A DNA stretch of 64,000 nt from Byssochlamys sp. IMV 00236 (taxonomy: Eukaryota; Ascomycota; Eurotiomycetes; Eurotiales; Thermoascaceae), in contig MSJH02000677.1 of assembly GCA_001931875.2 (NCBI GenBank), positions 1 through 64,000 on the forward strand, read 5' to 3'. Of the stretch, positions 44,836-56,659 are shown piece after piece. Position 1 is the stretch's first letter, and every line of letters starts with the position of its first letter. The translations under genes and the position numbers were made by a program. The notes beneath the pieces are model-generated. The model searched no databases. It worked only from the letters and a program-made list of their open reading frames with translations, and was not told where the DNA came from.

Positions 44836-45261
44836 ACGAGCAAAGTTTGTCAAGATGGATTTCACAGAATGCGATCCTTGGATCTCACTCTCTAGCCATA
44901 CTCAACTCTTAACGAGAGAGAAGTTAGGCTCTGAAACATCCAGACACACGTTAAAAGCCCGCCTGGATTCTTGTCTCAAGCAACTAGCTCGTTACTCAGC
45001 TGGAACAGTTCAATATGGCTGTTTGCTTCCCAACTCTCATGATCTAACAATTAATGCTCGTCATCAGAAAATCATACTAGATGCCACCATGCACTGGTAT
45101 CCCCTCTACCTCAAATCAACTCTACTCTTCATCCCCTGTACATGCACCGCCGGCCAGTTCTCCTCTACAACGCCAACCCCATGTCCCGCTCAATACAGAC
45201 ACCGTAATCACTCGCAACCTCCCCACAAATCATAGAATGCCAACCCTTCTCAGAAGGGCCA
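44836..45261. other. Convergent spacer
   Basis: Between the 3' ends of the NmrA-like gene and the carbonic anhydrase gene; presumed 3' UTRs. No feature seen. Confidence 0.6.
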
Positions 45262-46024
45262 TCAGACTTTCACAATCTTGCCGCTCTCCACTTCATAGAT
45301 GTATCCAGTAATGGGCACATCCAGAATGAGCGGATTCTGCTTAATCAACTCAATATCATCCAGCACACTCTGTTTGATATCAGAGAATGGGAGAAAGGCG
45401 ATATGATCGGCATTCTGGTGCAGTTCATTGCGGATCTTGTTGCGAATATCAGTGTCTGAAAAAGTGAGCATTCCGCAGTCGGTCTATATGTAAGTAGTTA
45501 GAACTAGGTCGTCACGTATTATATGGCAAGGGAAAGGATCGATGCAAAGGGACATACGTGATGGACGATAACGATTTCTCGGGTTCCAAGGAGCTGTTGA
45601 GAGATGACAAGGCTCCGGACTGCGTCTGCCACGCGCCCGCCAGCGTTCCGAATAACATGCGCGTCACCTTCTTCGAGGCCGAGGGCGCGAGCAGGGTCTG
45701 GATTGAAATAATTTAGTTATTGTTTTCCCGTTGTGGTGTAGAATATAGTTTCCAATAATGCGATTGTTTCGAAGGACGGTTTTTTTGCATAGTAAGTTGA
45801 GGACTACGGTCTACTTACCTAGTCTAGCATCCATACAAGCCAAAACGGCTACCTTTCTACGGATTAAGAATCAGCATTTTGAGATAAGAATTGAAGAAAA
45901 AGAAGCCGCGGTGGGGGATAACTATGGGAGGACCGTACCGAGCCGGAGGAAGCGGCAAACTGCCCTTTGTGAAAGAAGCCGCATATTTCTCATTTGCAGC
46001 CTCGAACTCCTTCGCGACGGACAT
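45262..46024 (-). CDS. Short beta-class carbonic anhydrase
   Basis: Predicted 161-residue zinc enzyme catalysing reversible CO2 hydration. Four exons: 45939-46024, 45819-45856 (38 nt), 45558-45697 and 45262-45483, all GT-AG. The zinc ligands of the beta fold are visible: Cys36 in ACMDARLDP, then His88 and Cys91 in [13 protein letters not shown]. The Asp38-Arg40 dyad and the VIRNAGGRV block are intact. The length matches the compact clade found in many bacteria and filamentous fungi, without the N-terminal extension of the Nce103 type. No targeting signal is obvious. The start [18 protein letters not shown] is the first ATG and matches the usual N-terminal helix. It lies tail-to-tail with the NmrA-like gene; whether it belongs to the block or is an unrelated neighbour is open. 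Confidence 0.9.
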
Positions 46025-46651
46025 ACTGTGCGGTATAGGTATAACTGTAGAGAGGAGAGTTCTCAGTATACTACAATGCGGTGCTGCTTATTATAGGATT
46101 GCACGTTGATGATTTGGTCGATGCACTGGTTTCTGAACTCGGAGAAATTGAGGTGGTATATTTGAACCCAATAATTGCATCGGTAAGAAAGATCGAATGT
46201 GTTCCCTGTTGAGAAAAGAAGAAATAATATATGTTTCGCCAAGTAGCCTTGCTATCACTGGCGGGGTTGGTTGGGCGCGGGGATCGGTTTGCGTGATCTT
46301 TGCTCGGGATTGTTCTATCTATTGTCATAAGTGGAAACATTGGATGGCCGGCGTATGCGGCCGGGGATTGCTTTGGGAACACGGCAAGTTTACGTGACAC
46401 CCGATATCTGTATATGCTAACTACCATAGTTTTTACTGGTTTCCTTTCACCGGAGGAAGAAGGAAATAGTTCGGCAGAAATCCCTCGAAGATAAAGTATG
46501 CAAGTACGTAGGATAAGAGACGTGGGTTGACGGCCTATCTGAGCTGCCCTGGAATAGAAATACATTAGAAGCTATGAATTTCCTTGTTAATCTCTAGGCT
46601 AGATATCAAATATCCGCATGTAAAACGCCCGTAGAATGAATGCCCCGTATA
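46025..46651. other. Intergenic region, carbonic anhydrase promoter
   Basis: Holds the promoter of the carbonic anhydrase gene and the 3' flank of the P450 gene. No other gene recognised. Confidence 0.5.
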
Positions 46652-48368
46652 TTAAAGCACCGGAGTCAAATGGACCTTCAGTGGCGGCTTTTGCCACATA
46701 AGGAAATTCTTCTGCTGGATCCAGTTGCAAGAATGATCGGAAAGTCTGATGTCGAAATTAAAAACGATAAGTGCCAGAATAAGGCGCATTTCGCTGTAGG
46801 CAAGACTATGACAGAGTTAGGAAGCTCCTGTTCCAATTGGTATAGACTGTTGCTTACTTGCGCCCTAGACAGTTCCTTGGCCCCACGTGAAATGGTTGTA
46901 ATGCGTCGAGTCGGTCATTTACGAAGCGAGAATCACCGAGAAATCGTTCAGGGTGGTAATTGTTTGGGTCCGTAAAATAATCTGCACGGCGATAGAGGGC
47001 CCATTGGTGGATTGAAACGTAAGTCTATATATAGGTGTCCTTGTTAGCACAATTTCAATGCATATTACGCTGTAAGTGAATTGGATGGAGATATACAATC
47101 TCGGGAATATATTGTCCCAACACCTTGGCTCCCCCTTTCGGACACATCCGAGGCAGACCGTTGGCTACGGGGGGATACATGCGTAGCGCCTCCTCAAGAC
47201 ATGCTAGCATGTACGGTAGTCGATTAACTGAGATGAGATCAATCTCCTCTGCACTGTGAAATACTGTGCGAACTTCGTGTGCCAGCTTTTTGTAAGTATC
47301 AGGGTTCTTTAAGAGTAGGTATGTCACTCCGCTCAGCAAGGTAGCAGTTGTCTCAGAACCTCCAATAATGAGAATTTCAGCATTCGCAATCAACTTCCCA
47401 ACACTTAAGTTCTATCAAAAATCAATTAGAGTGTATAAGAAAAGGATCCCTGTCACGACTTACTAGTTCATCCTTCCTTCTTATAAGCCCTTCGATCAGA
47501 TCTGCTCGTCCTTCGCTGTTAGAAATGCGCCGGAGTATTTTTGCCTTGCTGAACTCCTTGTGCTTTTGATGCTCTTCTTGCATTGATTTCGGGACCAAGG
47601 ATAATAGAGCTCCTTTTAACCATGGATAGAAGGACAAAGCTTGCAATATTGTCCCTAAACGTCCGGATTGGAAAATGCCTTTTATCCATCCATCATAATC
47701 CGAGCTTTTCAAACACCCAAAGGGCTCACCGAACGCCAAGTCGCCGATAATGTCAAATGTTGTATAGTTATACCAATCAGAAATAACAACTGGTTCCTTA
47801 TCTTTGGAAAGCTCATGGAGCTTCTGCAGTAGGAAATCGACGTATCCGCGAATCAGAGGCTCTTGATCTCTCATCGACCTTTCTGAGAACCCATGTGCGA
47901 GTTGTCGCCGCAGTTGACGATGCTCATGCTGTGGTGCATTGACAACGTGCAGAGGTTCACCTTCTAATGGTTGATAAAACCATCTTGCCTTTTGCATTTC
48001 AAGCTCTTCCTTCTTGTGCCCCATGATATCTTTCCATGCGTCGGGATGAGAAAAGGCAAGTTCATCTGGAGCGATACGGACGATGTTTCCATAACGCGCG
48101 TGCAAGTCTAGCATGTCGAATGGAAGGGTGCCTTTTGTTGCTTTGTATAAGTATGGCATCCGAGATATGGCATGGGACAGAGGGCCAGGGAAGCGGCTCA
48201 ATGGATGGAGGAACACATTGTAAATCGCTTTGCTAACAAGGTACAGGAGAACCTATCGCTGTCAGGAAATGGAGAAGAGTTAGAAATAGACTGTGGGTGA
48301 CTGACTGTCAAAATGCCGGCAGTAAGTGCACTTCCTGCATCCAAAAAGATAGGTCCTGTACGTAACAT
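46652..48368 (-). CDS. Cytochrome P450 (CYP65/TRI11-like)
   Basis: Predicted 495-residue ER membrane monooxygenase. Five exons: 48306-48368, 47464-48252, 47097-47411, 46858-47024 and 46652-46805, all GT-AG. An N-terminal hydrophobic anchor (about 12-32) is followed by the hinge LHPLSRFPGP. The I-helix oxygen-binding motif is GGSETTATLLSG, the ExxR motif is LEEALRMYPP, the PERF motif is YHPERFLGD, and the heme loop FHVGPRNCLGRN carries the Cys ligand. The last intron falls inside the heme loop, and splicing restores CLGRN-LAYSEMRLILA. The C-terminal region and the HVVNAPQHEHRQLRRQLAHG helix are typical of the TRI11/CYP65 group, which hydroxylates mycotoxin-type and xenobiotic substrates. The substrate here is unknown. 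Divergent from the RTA1-like gene. Confidence 0.92.
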
Positions 48369-49090
48369 TGTTCGGCCTTTATTATATGAAGAAAATAAAT
48401 CACCATGGAAAGTGGACGTCGTCGCGTACTGAGAGCGTTTCCTAACGGACTTGACTAGCACTCGGTTGATGGGTAAAGGAGGTCCAGTGTCCACAGGAAA
48501 CAATTTATCTCAGAGCGTACCGACAAGAAGAAATAAATGTACCCCATTCTTTTATCTTTAATAGTGTCAGATTCCACTTAGACTACCGGGCATCGTAATC
48601 AGACTATTAGACCAATATCGATTGGCTGGCAGAGATAAGTACTGACAGCCCGAAGACGAACACGAAGCCGAACACGAATACGAACTAAGAGCATGCATAG
48701 CTGGAAATAGCTCGACCACGGCGATCTTAACAAGAAGAAGGCTGAAACTCGCTTGGCAACGAGTCTTACCTCCTCCAATGGGTCAAGTAGTCTCTGAAAT
48801 AGGTATAAGGTGCAGTTAAGGTTATTATTAGAGTCCATTGGAAGCAAATGGCGAAGTGATCAATCAGCCACTTTCCCCACTAATGCGAAAATTAACAGCT
48901 CTGAACTCGAGGATGTTGTTGTTTCATATGGCCTCTGCAATACGTTGCTGCCTTCTGTGAAACCGGTCCTTATCGAGCTGTCGTTCTTTATATTCTCAAT
49001 CATACCTAAATGGCCTGCCGAATTAGTAAAAAAAGTTGTTTCTCTCTCTAGTTCCTTTCCGCCTTTAAAACCATCTTACTTTATATCATC
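48369..49090. promoter_or_regulatory. Divergent P450/RTA1-like promoter
   Basis: A 722 bp shared upstream region. It contains a degenerate CGAACACGAA-type repeat at about 48653-48687. No CTCCGA motif of the kind seen upstream of the ABC transporter gene was found here. Confidence 0.45.
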
Positions 49091-49969
49091 ATGGTCTCTC
49101 AGCAATGCAGCCTCTATTACTACACCCCTAGTATTCCTCTAGCAGTGGTAGCAATCATTCTGTTTTCTGCATTGACGGCCCTTCATATACTTCGCATGGT
49201 GCAGGCCCGGGTATGGACCGGAGTTTTCTTTGTCATCGGCGGTTTAGGTGAGTGGCATCGATAACCGTCAAATTAGGTATATGGATCTTTCTCACATATT
49301 AAAGTCCAATTATCTGGTTATACAGCCCGCCTGTTTTCCTCCCAGGATGTGTGCAATCGAGCAACCTACACTGTGCAATCAGTCCTTTTACTTCTGGGGC
49401 CGACCCTGCTCATGTTTTCTGTGAACCTCACGCAAACTATGTTTGCACAGGCAGTTGACGGGGCATCTTTCTGCTGGTTGCCAATCAAGTACCAAGGGAT
49501 TACCTATCTCATCGTCAACACGATCTTAATGATCATCCAGATCATAGGAGGAGTCATGAGCGTCGCGCAAGGGCCTGTCAACGTTATCGCAACGGGAGCA
49601 AAAATTTCAATTTCGATGTTTATCACCCAGCTTCTCTTCTGGGGCTTTACGTTTGCGGAGAATATCTACATGACATCTCGACTAAGTCGCCATCCCTCGG
49701 AAGCCAGTCGAGAGCGAATTCCGAAGTGGAAATACTGGAATCAACTTTTTGGTCTATCGATATCCATTATTGCCTTTGGACGTAATGTGATGCGATTGAC
49801 AATGGATGGGGGTGTGGAATTTCTCAACGTGAACGAGTGGCCTTCTTACGCATTTGACGGGTATCAAATGGTTGTCGTCATGGGAGCTTGGGCGATATGG
49901 TACCTGCCGGGAAAAAGCAAAGAAGTTATTCGCAAGGGAACTTATATTGAGCTAAATGGGAGAGTTTGA
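49091..49969 (+). CDS. RTA1-like lipid-translocating/resistance membrane protein
   Basis: Predicted 273-residue protein with about seven membrane spans. Two exons: 49091-49247 and 49305-49969. The 57 nt intron starts GTGAGT and ends TTAAAG. This acceptor was chosen over a later TACAG because it restores VIGGLVQLSGYTARLFSS, equivalent to the conserved ExxGYxxR region of the family. N-terminal YYYTPSIPLAVVAII and the LLGPTLLMFSVNLT, GGVMSVAQGP and VMRLTMDGG stretches match RTA1-domain proteins. Yeast relatives (Rta1, Rsb1) confer resistance to toxic sterol analogues and move sphingoid bases across the membrane. Here a role in tolerance or export next to a P450 and an ABC pump is inferred. The C-terminus is short. 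Confidence 0.88.
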
Positions 49970-50636
49970 GGTTACGATGTACGATGAATAGACAACATGT
50001 AGGTTTAAATAATGACCCGTACCAATGCCGGAATGCAGGAGATAAGAAGCGGATTATTTCAGAGGTAGCAATAATTAGAACGATGATCCTTACCTGCTAT
50101 TACTTGTGAGAGTGGCACAATTGCGGACCTAATGTCAGCACAAAAACGCGGCCGAGTGATGGCAGTCTGGTCATTAGACCAGTTGCAGGTGGGTTTCTGG
50201 TCGAATTGTGTTCGTGGCGATGGGGGTTTTGGGTTCTGGAGAGAGCGATAAGGATCATTCGAAGCCGTATTTGCTACGAGATAACCATATCCGTCTTCAT
50301 TATGGTAGAGCTGCAGTGGTCATATTTTTCTTCGTCGTCCCTGAGATGTACCGCCTAATACCAGGTCCTTGAACGCAAGGCAGTTCGCATGCGAAAACCC
50401 ATGGGAGATATGGCATATTGATCGCACCTGGATTCTGTCATCTCACCGAAGCAACTCTTTCCGAGAAGTCTATTCCTGTCTTATTCGAGATTTCTTGGCT
50501 CAAAGTTTCGAACCCGTTATGAGATTCGTTTGTAGTTATTGGTCGCTGTATATCTCATTGTTATCCTTATTACCGAAAAGAAAAGGCAGACAGGTAAGTG
50601 CGCAAAGAAAGGAAGTCACAGCCTTTCTGTATGAAA
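49970..50636. other. Convergent spacer
   Basis: Between the 3' ends of the RTA1-like gene and the first Zn2Cys6 gene; no gene seen. A short frame at 50369-50752 has no domain. Confidence 0.55.
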
Positions 50637-51908
50637 CTACATGCGAAAATCACCATCAGGAGACCAGGCAATCTGTTCTTGTGGCCACTGAAGCCAGCTC
50701 CGATACTCCTCGTCCAGAGCCGAATGCAACTCCTTCAGGAGACGCCCACTGAGGCCTTCCATCCACCACATCCACTCAATCTGTCGGACAGATACGCAGA
50801 AATAAGCAAAAATAACAAGGGCAATGGGTTCCTCCTGTCGCAGCAGTTCCAGGTATTCAGATGAAACCTCAAGGAGCCAGGCGAAAACGTCAGCTGTCTC
50901 CAGCCGCCGTTCATCCCCTGGCTTCATGGCCACCGCTAGTGTCCGGCAGAGCCCATCTAGAGCTTCCTGGTAGATTTGAAGTAATGATTTGTCCGGAGAA
51001 CATTTCGTGCAGACCATCTTCCTCAACTCCCATATGTACATCTGGCCCTGCTCTAGGGCGTGCGCCTGTCGACGACGAGCAGCTAAATTAGACCCATTTG
51101 CGAAGATTGGAGACAAAACCCCTGTATGAAATTCGCTATCACCATAATCAATGATTGCTTTGGTCCCCCTAAATAACCGAACCCACTGGGAGAGTTGGCC
51201 GTGTTCAAACAAAACGAGGAAATCGGTTCCCTCTGGTGGTCTAGCACAAGCGAAAATACATGTCAAAGAGGCAAACAAGAACATCCCAGGACTATTCTCC
51301 GGTGCCAGAGAGGTTACAATTGGCACCATCGCATGGATGGCGGCGTTGTGATGCATCTGCGCGTGCGCGATACAGCTTGCTCGTTTAGACTGATCTGAGC
51401 GTGCCAGATGCAGTGCTGAAATGGCTAACAGCGTATGCAGCACAGCTGGCATGGTAAATGCGATGCGAGGAACCTGGTCTCTCCAGACGGCCTGTGCAGC
51501 TGGAGCTCGAGACAAAGTGTAGCAAGTTGCAGTCATATAGTGGTGTAAGAGTTCCAGGTCGAACACAGCAAGATCCGCCTGAAACGTTGCCAGAGAGCTC
51601 TGGCTGGACGTGGGTTGTAATGAGGTAGCCTCTTCGGGTCCAGGCGCTGAAGCCGATGATCTCTGAGAGTTGACTCCGTGCCCATATTGAGTGTACGTTG
51701 ATGCGCTCGCAAGAGAGCATGTCACACCGTGGACTTTGCAATTGCGGCAAATTGGCTTGCCTTCATCGCACTAGAACAAAGCTGTCAATAATGGTACTAT
51801 AGACTGGTCGCTCGTGCAACTAATTACCTTGATCTTCCTCTTTTTGCATTGCAAACAGCCCGCCTTCGATTTCCGATGCGACCGACGGCCGGTAACGAGT
51901 GAAGCCAT
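50637..51908 (-). CDS. Zn2Cys6 transcription factor, Upc2-like
   Basis: Predicted 404-residue nuclear regulator. Two exons: 51828-51908 and 50637-51770, with the intron (GTAATT..TCTAG) inside the zinc cluster. Cys18, Cys21, Cys28, Cys35, Cys38 and Cys45 give C-x2-C-x6-C-x6-C-x2-C-x6-C (AGCLQCKKRKIKCDEGKP...). After a Ser-rich linker, the C-terminal domain (about 80-400) has DLELLHHYMTATCYTLS, HTLLAISALHLARSD and AWLLEVSSEYLELL. This is the sterol-uptake-control type of fungal effector domain, compact and helical. Relatives of this type control sterol or stress genes; the ligand here is unknown. It is divergent from the next regulator and close to a P450, an RTA1-like protein and a PDR pump, a plausible target set. 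Confidence 0.85.
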
Positions 51909-52674
51909 ATATGTACGGCAGGTTCCTGTTGTTATGATGTGGGACGTTCGAGACGATCAAATCGTTGGAGCTGCGCTGATAGTGTACTTAGCGTTTTAAG
52001 TAGAGGGGTGTTCGTGTCGCTAGCACCTTGCTCGGCACTGATGAATCTTGTTCCCGCCTGATGCCTCCGGGTATCTGGATTAAGTATCGCAAACCCTTCT
52101 ACTAATACTTCTATCAAGTATTACTTCTTTTCCTGTCTCTGGTGGTTAGCACAATCGTTTAATATCGCAATAAACCTAACACGGAAGTAATTAAAGAGGT
52201 AATATTCACTAGAGGACCGCCAACAGTTTTAGCAAAATGAATGCGTATTCCATCGCTTCCTTCGATTCATCAGGCGTGTACACAGCCACAGAGAGGTCTT
52301 GGCTTTGCATGCAGCTTCCATGCCCCAGTTGCGTTTCGATGTTGTTGTTTAGACCGCATGTTGCATTTTACCGGAGAAGATAAATAGCATTGCAGCCTGA
52401 GGCATAAACAAATTAGGCTACTACTTGAGTTAACAGTTCGGTTGCCAGATATCTTGATCTTACAAACCAACTCACCTATGAAACAGCAAAAAACAGCAAT
52501 AAGACGCACAATTACGCTGTCTAGGTACTATCAGCTGCAGAGACTGCGCAGCTGCTGCAGGCAGACTAGCTTTCCCGCTCCACATTTTGCTACTCACGGT
52601 TTGCGCGTATTGCTGTGGTTCATCTGCAACGCGACAATTCCTTTTGCGGTTCACTTACATGGCAACACTTTTGC
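51909..52674. promoter_or_regulatory. Divergent promoter of the two Zn2Cys6 genes
   Basis: A 766 bp shared upstream region with no obvious palindromic CGG pair. Short frames only. Cross- or auto-regulation of the two factors is possible but not visible. Confidence 0.4.
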
Positions 52675-55366
52675 ATGGTTAAGCTCATAACCATGTTTCA
52701 TGATTTGAGAGATGCAGGTCGACCAAGTCCCAGGCCACTTCCGCCACCAAGTCGACGGAGAGACAAACCTCAGCTGTCCTGTATGTCTTGTCGAAGCCGA
52801 AAGTACGTCTGTATCTATTCGCCTTGGACATATCAACTAAAACTTTTCAGACTCAAATGTGATCGAAGTCAGCCGTGCAGTAATTGTTCCAAGAGGCAGC
52901 AATCCTGCGTCTACGTGGCCCCCGGGCACGGTAATCGAGTGCTAAGGGGTACCCAGGTGCGGCCAGACAGCTCTACGGGCTTACAGGAAAGGATCCATCG
53001 CTTGGAGCAAATCGTTGAGGATTTAGCAAATGCAAATTATTATCAGTCCGAAAGTTGTCGTGAGGACGAACAGTATTCTGCGTACCCACAGACGGATGCA
53101 AGCCCTCCGACACACCCGGCAACTGGGGATGTCAATCCTGCTTCATTCCGAGAAACTGGCACTGCTGATATCACGGATTCCATTGGTCGAATTAATATCA
53201 ACGAAAGAGGAACCAGCTATGTTGGACCTGCACATTGGCAAGAGGTCGTCAACGAGGTACGAACAGCCACAATAGCCATTGAGAGTTGCTAACTTTACGG
53301 GCCCACACTCCAGATATCTGATATCAAAGATCAGTTGGAAGGCTTCAGCGATACATCTGGAGATGGCCTTGGCTCGAATTCAGCGAAACCAGAGTTGCTT
53401 CTCGGTTTGAGGAGACACGTTAGCAAACAAGATATATTGAGGTCTATTCCGCCCAAGCAGACTGCTGACAGTCTTATATCATACTTCTTCGAAGCAATGG
53501 AACTGGCGACGTGTACGTTCCTTCCCAGTGGACAATTTCGGAAGCTGACAATGATAGTGACCGTACATCGTCCAACTTTCGAAAAAGAGGTGAGGCAGTC
53601 AATAAGTGGGGCAAGAGTTCACCACTGAATCGACATTAGTATGCTAGATTCTGGATGAATCCGTCTGCTATGCGACCAGCATGGCTAGGTATCCTGTTTG
53701 CTATGTTTAGTCTTGCCACCCATTTTCGGATAGTTTGCGGAAACGAACCTGAACCTGTCTCGATGTTGGAAGAATATCGAAGCCTCTATACCGAAAGAGC
53801 TGCTCACTGTCTTATATTAGCTGATTATACTCAACCAGGCCAGTATACTCTGGAAGCTCTTATCTTGTATTTTGTTATTGAACATGCCGTTGCTAAGGCG
53901 GGTCCATTCAGAGTCGCTCTTTTGTTTGACATCATTGTCCGTTCAGCCATGCGCATGGGATACCATCGTGACCCATCTCACTATCCAGAAATATCTATCT
54001 TTCATGGAGAGCTGCGCCGACGAGCTTGGATACTCATTCGACATATGGACATTGTCGTATCCTCATGGGTAGGTTATCCACTGTCCAGGTCTGCGTTTGC
54101 GTTACTCATTTTTCAAAAAGGTCGGGCTTCCTAGACTAGTCGATAGCCGACACGCCGATACTAGGCCACCTCGGAACCTCCTAGACCAGGACCTTGATGA
54201 GAATATGACAGAGCTTCCTCCTTCAAGACCAGAAGAAGCGGCAGTTTCGTATGCTACCATGAAGACTGATATCCTGATCCTGTTTGCCAATGTTGTCGAT
54301 GAAGTCAGCTGCATAAACCAGCCTTCATACTCGCGGATAATGGAACTTGACCGCGTACTACATGACTTCTACGCTTCTCTGCGATCACACTTTCAACTTT
54401 CGGAAGAGACTATGAAAACTAACCCAGCTCGATTCCTCCGGCGATTAATGCTCAATGTGATATACCAGAAAGCGCGCTGCGTGCTACACCGGAACTATAT
54501 CAACAGCATGCGTGAGGAGCATCGTTATTCCCGGTATTCCTGCGTGGATGCTGCAATGCGCATTCTGACCGACATATCTATGTCCTACGACGGAGATATG
54601 CCCAACAGCTCGCTGTATCCCCTTGCGTGGAGTTTACCTGCCGCTTTCACGAATGATCTCCTATTGGCGTCCATGATTGTTTGCGTTGATCTCGAACGGG
54701 GCGTGAGAGGAATTCGAGAAACCGAACGTCCTCCAGGGGATCTCTTGGAATGGACTAAGGAACAAAAGATACAAGCTCTTCGTAAAGCATACAAAACTTT
54801 ACAAAGCCCATGCTTGGGTCCCAGTGAAGTGTCTGAGGGAGTTAAAATCATCAGGATAGTTCTTGAAAATGCGACAAAAACTGTTGTGCAGTCCCAACAC
54901 CGCCAGGAATCGCATTATTCGAACCAGCAGCTTTCACAGAACAGAACCGATCGTGATGGTCAGGGTCTAATAGAACCAGCTTTGGCGACAGGTGAAATAC
55001 GTGCAACTGCCCTTTTCTTATATCTACTGACTCTGTGAAAGCAGTTGAGGACGAGTCATTGATTCCTGCTTCATCAGCACAGCCATCTTGGGCTATCTCA
55101 CCTCCTGTTGAATATGCAGTTGACAACGCCGGAGAATTCTTCGCCGCTTCAATGATGGACCCGGTACAATTTATGATGGAAGTGCCACTAGATTTCGGCA
55201 GTGTAAGTTCCGTATTTCCTTCGGTAGCAAGGTGTGCCATAAGTGATGTCAGCTAAATGTGAGCGCTAAGGGATTTTGGACGGCTACCGCCTCAAGTAAC
55301 GTTGAAGTTCCTCCAGATATGCCATGGGACTTTGATGGCAACTCCCAGTTCAATGGCAACCTATGA
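52675..55366 (+). CDS. Zn2Cys6 transcription factor with fungal-specific transcription factor domain
   Basis: Predicted 779-residue regulator. Eight exons: 52675-52802, 52851-53256, 53314-53512, 53558-53589 (32 nt), 53640-54068, 54121-54991, 55042-55202 and 55253-55366, all GT-AG. Cys36, Cys39, Cys46, Cys52, Cys55 and Cys62 form the zinc cluster (SCMSCRSRK-LKCDRSQPCSNCSKRQQSC). As in the neighbouring factor, an intron lies inside the cluster. A short coiled coil (LQERIHRLEQIVEDLA) follows at about 90-105. The fungal_trans domain spans roughly 210-460 (YFFEAMELATLTVHRPTFEKE, AWLGILFAMFSLATHF, RRAWILIRHMDIVVSSWVG, LPRLVD). The tail is Ser/Asn-rich. The first in-frame ATG is at 52675, but MFHDLRDAG at 52693 could also be the start. 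The last two exon joins are less certain. Confidence 0.82.
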
Positions 55367-56659
55367 AACGTTTGATCCAGGTCGCAATGACTGTTCAGAT
55401 CAGTAGGCCTTTCAGTGTGGGATAAGGCAGCCGTAACTTTTCTAGATATTTGGAAATGGTGAAGTATGGTCAACTGCCCGGGGGTTATGTCCCAAATACT
55501 AGAAGATCAGAAAGAAAATCACCGTTCGCATTCTAACTGGAACTCCATAGGCAAGACATCGGTGGGTGGATAGGACCTGGCCTTAGAAGTGCCTGCCAAG
55601 GAGGGACAGAGAAGGCCGACTCTCTATCGGATTTCATGAACTGCCTACGGAGTAGTTAGCATCCGAGACCCGACCTGAAGGGCGCGCCTTTCGTTTTCTT
55701 TATGGTCCTTGTGATCTTGGGTCTGGTCGTGAAACGTGGATGAAATGCAGGTATAACTTTTGGCGCCTTTTTGACCCTCATATCAATGCTTCTCTGCCAG
55801 GGTCACCTCTAGGCTATCTGTCACCTTAATCTATAATGGGTTGGCAACTTGTATTTTGTCTCTGAGGTTGTTTCCATGGGATGCATTGAGCTGCATGTTA
55901 CTGTTCGCGGCTGGGGATGAATGACCTCATCATGCTCGGTCCAGATGAGCAACTACCATATTCCAACAGCAAATAGCTCACCCAGAATCAAAACAAGAAA
56001 CCATAGTCCTGTGGATTCGATTATTGCGAAATACTCTGCAGTCATCTACAGAACAAACCCTGATCATTCAGCTTCCCATCGGTGGTCGGCATTCAGTCAG
56101 CCCGATGGGCGATCCTACCGAGAACAGCAACAGACTCGTTGCAACAATGCTGCATTGCTGATGGATGCCTGATATCTGATATCAGACGCGGGACGCTCGC
56201 TAACGGTTTGAAGCATGAGCGAATCGGTGGCCATTATTTCCCTCCAGGTCTTCCCCAGACAACCGGTTGTGGACCACCAAAACCCAACCGGATCAGGTAG
56301 TGGATACCTCCGAGCTAACGGATGACTATCCATGATACTCACGACTCCGACTCCGACAGTCCAGAAGCTCTCGGAGCCGCGATCAAGTCTAGCGCGAGCA
56401 GGGCGCTTCTCTTGACGTAATCCTTCTCTACGTTTCAATCTGCGTACCAGTGAATAATAGCGGTGCCTGGACGATGCAGTTCTCCGACTCCGACTTGATC
56501 TGTGGTGCACAGATATACAGAAAGAAAGCCGCTCATGCTAAACAGCAGATCGTTTTCGACAACGCTACTCCCTGGGATTAATATATCCTAGCACATTCTT
56601 TTATTTACTCCCTGTGCCAGTTGGCCTCGCATAGGCCCGGACTCGACCATTCACATGCT
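55367..56659. promoter_or_regulatory. Upstream region of the PDR transporter gene
   Basis: About 1.3 kb with the 3' flank of the regulator and the ABC gene promoter. A TGATATC-TGATATC repeat lies at about 56169-56186, and six CTCCGA half-sites are detailed separately. No coding gene is supported; a minus frame at 56115-56510 has no domain. Confidence 0.5.
56308..56493. promoter_or_regulatory. Cluster of six CTCCGA half-sites
   Basis: CTCCGA occurs at 56308, 56345, 56351, 56482 and 56488, plus its complement TCGGAG at 56371. The pairs at 56345/56351 and 56482/56488 are perfect head-to-tail doublets. Zn2Cys6 factors typically read CGG/CCG half-sites, so this is a candidate operator for one of the two regulators next door, 166-352 nt before the transporter start. 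Binding is inference. Confidence 0.5.

Noticed and set aside
46640..46975. 111-codon plus-strand frame at the P450 3' end
   Set aside because: It is antisense to the heme-binding exons of the P450 gene.
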